Assembly: GCF_030519475.1 (NCBI RefSeq)
Contig: NZ_JAUMKD010000002.1
Coordinates: 1,049,501-1,113,500, forward strand
Length of the DNA: 64,000 bases
Source: Micromonospora sp. C28SCA-DRY-2
GTDB taxonomy: Bacteria; Actinomycetota; Actinomycetes; Mycobacteriales; Micromonosporaceae
Direction of reading: 5' to 3'
Below the pieces are notes generated by a model. It was given only the letters and a program-made list of their open reading frames with translations. It was not told where the DNA came from and did not search any database. Position numbers and translations under genes: made by a program. Below are positions 60,811 to 64,000 of the stretch, piece by piece. How positions within the stretch are numbered: the stretch's first letter is position 1; the number at the start of each line of letters is the position of its first letter.

Positions 60811-61065
60811 TTACTTCCAGCGGAAGTGGACGAAGAGGCGGCCGAAGTTCTTCGAATCCTTCTCGACCCGGTGGTAGAGCTGCTTGACGTCCTTCTGGTC
60901 GAGGAACCGCAGCACCCGCTTCTTCAGCTGGCCGGAGCCCTTGCCGGGGATGATCTCGACGAGGGTGGCCTTCTTCGCCACCGCCTCGTCCATGATCCCG
61001 CGCAGCGCGCGGTCGATGTCGTGGCCCTTGTTGAAGATGTCGTGCAGGTCCAGCTTCAGCTTCAC
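60811..61065 (-). CDS. Smr-domain protein, integration target of the island
   Basis: An 84-residue small MutS-related domain: KLDLHDIFNKGHDIDRALRG, then VEIIPGKGSGQLKKRVLRFL and the end LFVHFRWK. LDLH and the IIPGKGSGxLK motif are the Smr signature (nuclease or RNA/DNA-binding). Start GTG 61065. Its last codons and stop (TAA) lie in the right repeat of the island, so integration preserved the reading frame with an element-supplied end. Confidence 0.85.
   Translation of the reverse strand: MKLKLDLHDIFNKGHDIDRALRGIMDEAVAKKATLVEIIPGKGSGQLKKRVLRFLDQKDVKQLYHRVEKDSKNFGRLFVHFRWK
60812..60825. repeat. Right attachment-site repeat of the island
   Basis: TACTTCCAGCGGAA, identical to 53147-53160, forming the 3' end of the Smr gene on the minus strand. 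Confidence 0.7.
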
Positions 61066-61203
61066 GCCGCACCCACCGGCAGGTCAGGTCCCATGGACTC
61101 GATGGTAGGCCGCCCGCTTCGGCTGATCCGGGTGCGGATCGGGCGGGCGGCGGAGACAGGTCGGGGCAGCCCTGTCGAGCTGCCCCGTCCATGCGACCAC
61201 ACC

Positions 61204-61220
61204 CCGGGCGCGTCGCCCGG
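61204..61220 (-). terminator. Hairpin after the TPR gene
   Basis: CCGGGCG (61204-61210) pairs with CGCCCGG (61214-61220), 3-nt loop, 8 bp beyond the TPR stop on the minus strand. A second hairpin (61162-61169 with 61180-61187) lies further on. Confidence 0.55.
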
Positions 61221-61228
61221 TCTCCGCG

Positions 61229-61597
61229 TCACCGACCGCCGGCGACCCGGGTCTCGACCCGGCGCAGGGCGGTGCGGTAGTCGTCGTTGCCCGAGTGCAT
61301 CGCCGCCGCGATGCGCAGGTGCCGCAGCGCGTCGGCGGGCCGGTTCAGCCGCTCCAGCGTCCGGCCCAGCACGTGGTGGGCGTAATGGTCGCTGGGGTCC
61401 CGGTCGACCAGTTCCCGCAGCTGCTCCTCGGCCCGGCCGAGCTGGGCCGACTGGAAGTACGCCCGGGCCAGCAGCTGGCGGACCGCGGCGTTGCCCGGCT
61501 CGGCCTCGACGATCGGTTCGAGCAGCCGGGCCGCTCCGGTCGGGTCACCGGCTTCGAAGAACAGGTTCGCCCGCCGGTACTCGGCCAGAAGATCCAT
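61229..61597 (-). CDS. Tetratricopeptide repeat protein
   Basis: A 122-residue protein made of about three TPR units (AEYRRANLFFEAGDPTGAAR, AVRQLLARAYFQSAQLGRAE, YAHHVLGRTLERLNRPADAL), each with the small-residue pattern of TPR helices. A protein-interaction module; partner unknown. Start ATG 61597 preferred, with GAGGGGG 8 bp upstream; a GTG 9 bp earlier is possible. Confidence 0.85.
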   Translation of the reverse strand: MDLLAEYRRANLFFEAGDPTGAARLLEPIVEAEPGNAAVRQLLARAYFQSAQLGRAEEQLRELVDRDPSDHYAHHVLGRTLERLNRPADALRHLRIAAAMHSGNDDYRTALRRVETRVAGGR

Positions 61598-61686
61598 CGC
61601 ACCCACCCCCTCGTGTCACGCCGCCACTCCTCCGACGCTGGCACAACACCGGCCGTACCGCGACTGTTCCCCGACGGGCCCGGGCC

Positions 61687-62457
61687 TCAGGCGGTGGCGT
61701 CGTGCCGGCCGGCGGCCAGCTCCCAGGCGCGGACGCCGCCGACGATGCCGGCGCTGTTGGGCACCACCACCACGTCGTCGCCCATCCGGGCCAGCTGCTC
61801 GGGCCGGATCAGCCGGGAGTTGCCGCCGCCGAGGTAGAGCCGGTCCCAGCGGAACACCGGGCGCAGCCCGTCCACCACCTGCCGGATCCGCCGCGACCAG
61901 AACGCGTCGCCGAGCCGGCGCCGCTCCGGCTCCCCCACGTACGTGTCGTAGGTGGTGCCCCAGCGCACCGGGGCGTGCGACAGCTCCAGGTGCGGGGCGA
62001 GCACCCCGCCGTCGAAGAGCGCGCTGCCCAGCCCGGTGCCCAGGGTCAGCACCAGCTCGCAGCCGGTCCCGGCGACCACCCCGGCGCCGTGCACCTCGGC
62101 GTCGTTGAGCACCAGCGCGGGCACCCCGAACGCCTCGGCGAGAGCGGTCCGCGCGTCGTACCCGGACCACTCGGCGAGCAGTTCGGGCAGGACCTTGCTG
62201 CGCGGGCCGGACCGGGTGACGTAGTGCGGGGTGGCCACCACCACCCCGTGCCGGATCATGCCGGGCATCCCGACGGTCAGCCGGTCCGCCGCGGGCAGCC
62301 GGGCGCCCAGGCCGAGCAGCGTCTTCACGAAGAGCGCGGGCGGCAGCGGGTACGGCGTGGGCACCCGCAGCGGCCGTGCCCGCATCGTCCCCGCCTCGTC
62401 GAGGACGGACGCCTTGATCCCGCCGCCCCCACAGTCGATCGCCAGAGTGGTCACCAC
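61687..62457 (-). CDS. ROK/polyphosphate-glucokinase-like protein
   Basis: A 256-residue protein of the sugar-kinase/actin fold: TLAIDCGGGGIKASVLDEAG (phosphate-1 loop, normally DIGGTGIK), PALVLNDAEVHGAGVV, LVLTLGTGLGSALFDGG (phosphate-2) and LYLGGGNSRL (adenosine loop). The layout fits polyphosphate glucokinases (PpgK) of actinobacteria, but the typical T in the first loop is G, so substrate and activity remain open. Start GTG 62457 (another GTG at 62454). Confidence 0.75.
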   Translation of the reverse strand: MVTTLAIDCGGGGIKASVLDEAGTMRARPLRVPTPYPLPPALFVKTLLGLGARLPAADRLTVGMPGMIRHGVVVATPHYVTRSGPRSKVLPELLAEWSGYDARTALAEAFGVPALVLNDAEVHGAGVVAGTGCELVLTLGTGLGSALFDGGVLAPHLELSHAPVRWGTTYDTYVGEPERRRLGDAFWSRRIRQVVDGLRPVFRWDRLYLGGGNSRLIRPEQLARMGDDVVVVPNSAGIVGGVRAWELAAGRHDATA

Positions 62458-62496
62458 GCCGAGCAGTGTGCCCGCTCCACCCCGGATCTCCGCACT

Positions 62497-62564
62497 GATC
62501 TTGCACTTTGTGCCCGCGATATGCGGCTTTCCGGCCGACATGCCCGGGCACGAACTGCAAGATC
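62497..62564. repeat. Palindromic element with 20-bp arms
   Basis: 62497-62516 and 62545-62564 are complementary at 18 of 20 positions, starting and ending with GATCTTGCA / TGCAAGATC. The 28-bp loop lies between. Located between the divergent ROK and ABC-F genes. Same style as the elements at 27560 and 32792 (GATC at the tips) but different in sequence. Confidence 0.8.
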
Positions 62565-62630
62565 GCCGAGTGGAGTGGGCGGGAAAGCCGGGGGTGGGAG
62601 GGGGGCGGGGCGGGGTAGGGTGGCGGGCTG

Positions 62631-64000
62631 ATGAGCGCGACGATGATCGTCAAGGGGCTGGCCGCGGGGCACGGGGACCGGGCGCTGTTCTCGGGGTTGG
62701 ACCTGGTGGTCGCGCCCGGGGACGTGGTCGGCCTGGTCGGGGTGAACGGGGCCGGCAAGTCGACGCTGCTGCGTACCCTCGCCGGATTGCTGCCGGTGGA
62801 GGCCGGCAGCGTGACGCTCAGCCCGCCCACCGCGACCGTCGGGCACCTGCCGCAGGAGCCGGAGCGCCGCGCCGGCGAGACGGTCCGGGGCTTCCTGGCC
62901 CGGCGCACCGGGGTGGCCGACGCGCAGGTCGCCCTCGACGCGGCGACCGAGGCGCTCAGCGCGGGCACCCCCGGCGCCGACGACACGTACGCCGAGGCGC
63001 TGGAGCGCTGGCTCGCCCTCGGCGGCGCCGACCTGGACGAGCGGGCCGAGCAGGTGGCCGCCGAGCTCGGCCTCGCGGTCGACCTGGAGCACCCGATGAC
63101 CGGGCTTTCCGGCGGCCAGGCGGCCCGGGCCGGGCTGGCATCGCTGCTGCTCAGCCGCTACGACGTCTTCCTCCTCGACGAGCCGACCAACGACCTGGAC
63201 CTGGCCGGGCTGGAGCGGCTGGAGCAGTTCGTCACCGGGCTGCGGGCCGGCACCGTGCTGGTCAGCCACGACCGGGAGTTCCTCACCCGTACGGTGACCC
63301 GGGTGCTGGAGCTGGACCTGGCCCAGCAGCAGGTCAACCACTTCGGCGGCGGCTACGCGGCCTACCTGGAGGAGCGCGAGGTGGCCCGCCGGCACGCCCG
63401 GGCCGACTTCGAGGAGTACGCCGAGACCCGGGCGACGCTGGAGGCGCGGGCCCGGACCCAGCGGGCCTGGATGGAGAAGGGCGTCAAGAACGCCCGGCGC
63501 AAGGCCACCGACAACGACAAGATCGGCCGGAAGTTCCGGGCCGAGGCGACCGAGAAGCAGGCCGCGAAGGCCAAGCAGACCGAGCGGCTGATCGAGCGGC
63601 TGGAGGTGGTCGAGGAGCCGCGCAAGGAGTGGGAGCTGCGGATGGAGATCGCCGCCGCGCCCCGCGCCGGCGCCGTCGTGGCCACGCTCCGCGACGCGGT
63701 GGTACGCCGGGGCAGCTTCACCCTCGGGCCGGTGAACCTCCAGATCGACTGGGCCGACCGGGTGGCGGTGACCGGGGCGAACGGCTCCGGCAAGTCCACC
63801 CTGCTGGCCGCCCTGCTCGGCCGGCTGCCACTGGACTCCGGGCAGGCCAGCCTCGGCCCCGGCGTGGTGGTCGGCGAGGTGGACCAGGCCCGTGGGCTGT
63901 TCCTCGGCGACGCGCCGCTGATCGACGCGTTCCGGGCCGCCGTACCGGAGCTGTCGCCGGCGGACGCGCGGACCCTGCTGGCCAAGTTCGGCCTGCGCGC
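62631..64000 (+). CDS. ABC-F family ATPase, C-terminus cut by window edge
   Basis: 456 complete codons are visible. Two nucleotide-binding domains: first Walker A GVNGAGKST, signature LSGGQAARAGL, Walker B VFLLDEPTNDLDLAGLERLE and H-loop LVSHDREFL; then the Arg/Lys/Glu-rich P-site linker (about 245-330, GVKNARRKATDNDKIGRKF), then second Walker A GANGSGKST. No membrane domain. ABC-F proteins act on the ribosome as translation factors or confer antibiotic resistance; which applies is not evident. Start ATG 62631; ATG 62643 possible. Confidence 0.92.
   Translation, partial: MSATMIVKGLAAGHGDRALFSGLDLVVAPGDVVGLVGVNGAGKSTLLRTLAGLLPVEAGSVTLSPPTATVGHLPQEPERRAGETVRGFLARRTGVADAQVALDAATEALSAGTPGADDTYAEALERWLALGGADLDERAEQVAAELGLAVDLEHPMTGLSGGQAARAGLASLLLSRYDVFLLDEPTNDLDLAGLERLEQFVTGLRAGTVLVSHDREFLTRTVTRVLELDLAQQQVNHFGGGYAAYLEEREVARRHARADFEEYAETRATLEARARTQRAWMEKGVKNARRKATDNDKIGRKFRAEATEKQAAKAKQTERLIERLEVVEEPRKEWELRMEIAAAPRAGAVVATLRDAVVRRGSFTLGPVNLQIDWADRVAVTGANGSGKSTLLAALLGRLPLDSGQASLGPGVVVGEVDQARGLFLGDAPLIDAFRAAVPELSPADARTLLAKFGLR

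Larger units (their letters stand above)
53147..60825. mobile_element. Integrated genomic island with IS110 element and DNA-modification cassette
   Basis: Bounded by the 14-bp direct repeat TACTTCCAGCGGAA (53147-53160 and 60812-60825), which on the right is the 3' end of the Smr gene and on the left still encodes the same ending FRWK-stop. Next to the left repeat lies the end of a tyrosine integrase. The right half (55.4-60.3 kb) is clearly less GC-rich than the chromosome. Content: integrase remnant, ~590 bp without gene, IS110 element, and a three-gene modification/nuclease operon. With the integrase truncated, the island is probably fixed. Confidence 0.72.

Overview
The window is chromosomal DNA of a high-GC actinomycete. 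About 73% GC, many GTG starts, ESX-type WXG100 proteins, DUF3152, DUF3107 and DUF2-style conserved actinobacterial neighbours, a SARP-type regulator and several palindromic intergenic repeats fit the family Micromonosporaceae, most likely Micromonospora; this is inference from gene content, not from a database match. Both edges cut genes: a sugar-cation symporter on the left and an ABC-F ATPase on the right. No rRNA, tRNA or CRISPR array was seen.

Left third (1-26 kb): an alkyltransferase-like protein, the proline genes proB-proA, then a small secretion/toxin locus (YbaB-like protein, WXG100 protein, WXG100-like carrier overlapping a separate HNH-type nuclease toxin gene, two SUKH-like immunity candidates). 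Next comes a block whose order resembles Mycobacterium tuberculosis Rv3206c-Rv3211: moeZ, two tandem DUF3152 metallopeptidase-like proteins, alpha/beta hydrolase, a giant disordered protein, TetR, DUF3107, ferritin-like protein and a DEAD-box helicase, with a perfect CRP/GlxR-type site between the last two. It is followed by a methyltransferase, an XRE regulator, a His-rich membrane protein, a RecQ helicase fused to a phosphoribosyltransferase-like domain, and a membrane-anchored SARP regulator.

Middle (26-49.7 kb): a lipoprotein, a frameshifted SDR remnant ending at a palindromic repeat, a complete livJ-G-F-H-M branched-chain amino acid ABC operon, an ECF41/SigJ sigma factor beside its oxidoreductase partner, a secreted glycerophosphodiesterase, the Trk potassium channel pair, a receptor Ser/Thr kinase with a CBM2-like outer domain, a polyamine-synthase-like membrane protein, a secreted coiled-coil protein, an overlapping four-gene signalling operon (PP2C/REC phosphatase, CHASE3 histidine kinase, REC protein, inositol monophosphatase) and an M28 membrane peptidase.

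Right part (49.7-64 kb): a TetR regulon in which four copies of one 18-bp operator precede tetR, an MFS drug exporter, a Tat-exported SRPBCC protein and a small membrane protein; the three structural genes have the same 18-nt operator-to-start spacing, which points to a CTG start for the last one. Just downstream lies an integrated island (53147-60825), bounded by a 14-bp direct repeat of the 3' end of an Smr-family gene. It carries an integrase remnant, an intact IS110-family element (which should encode a bridge RNA) and, in distinctly less GC-rich DNA, a three-gene operon: DndB-like DGQHR-type protein, C5-cytosine methyltransferase, and a PDDEXK nuclease with a probable PIN domain. That cassette has the look of a restriction/defence system and is the best candidate for something undescribed. 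The window ends with Smr, TPR, ROK/polyphosphate-glucokinase-like and ABC-F genes.
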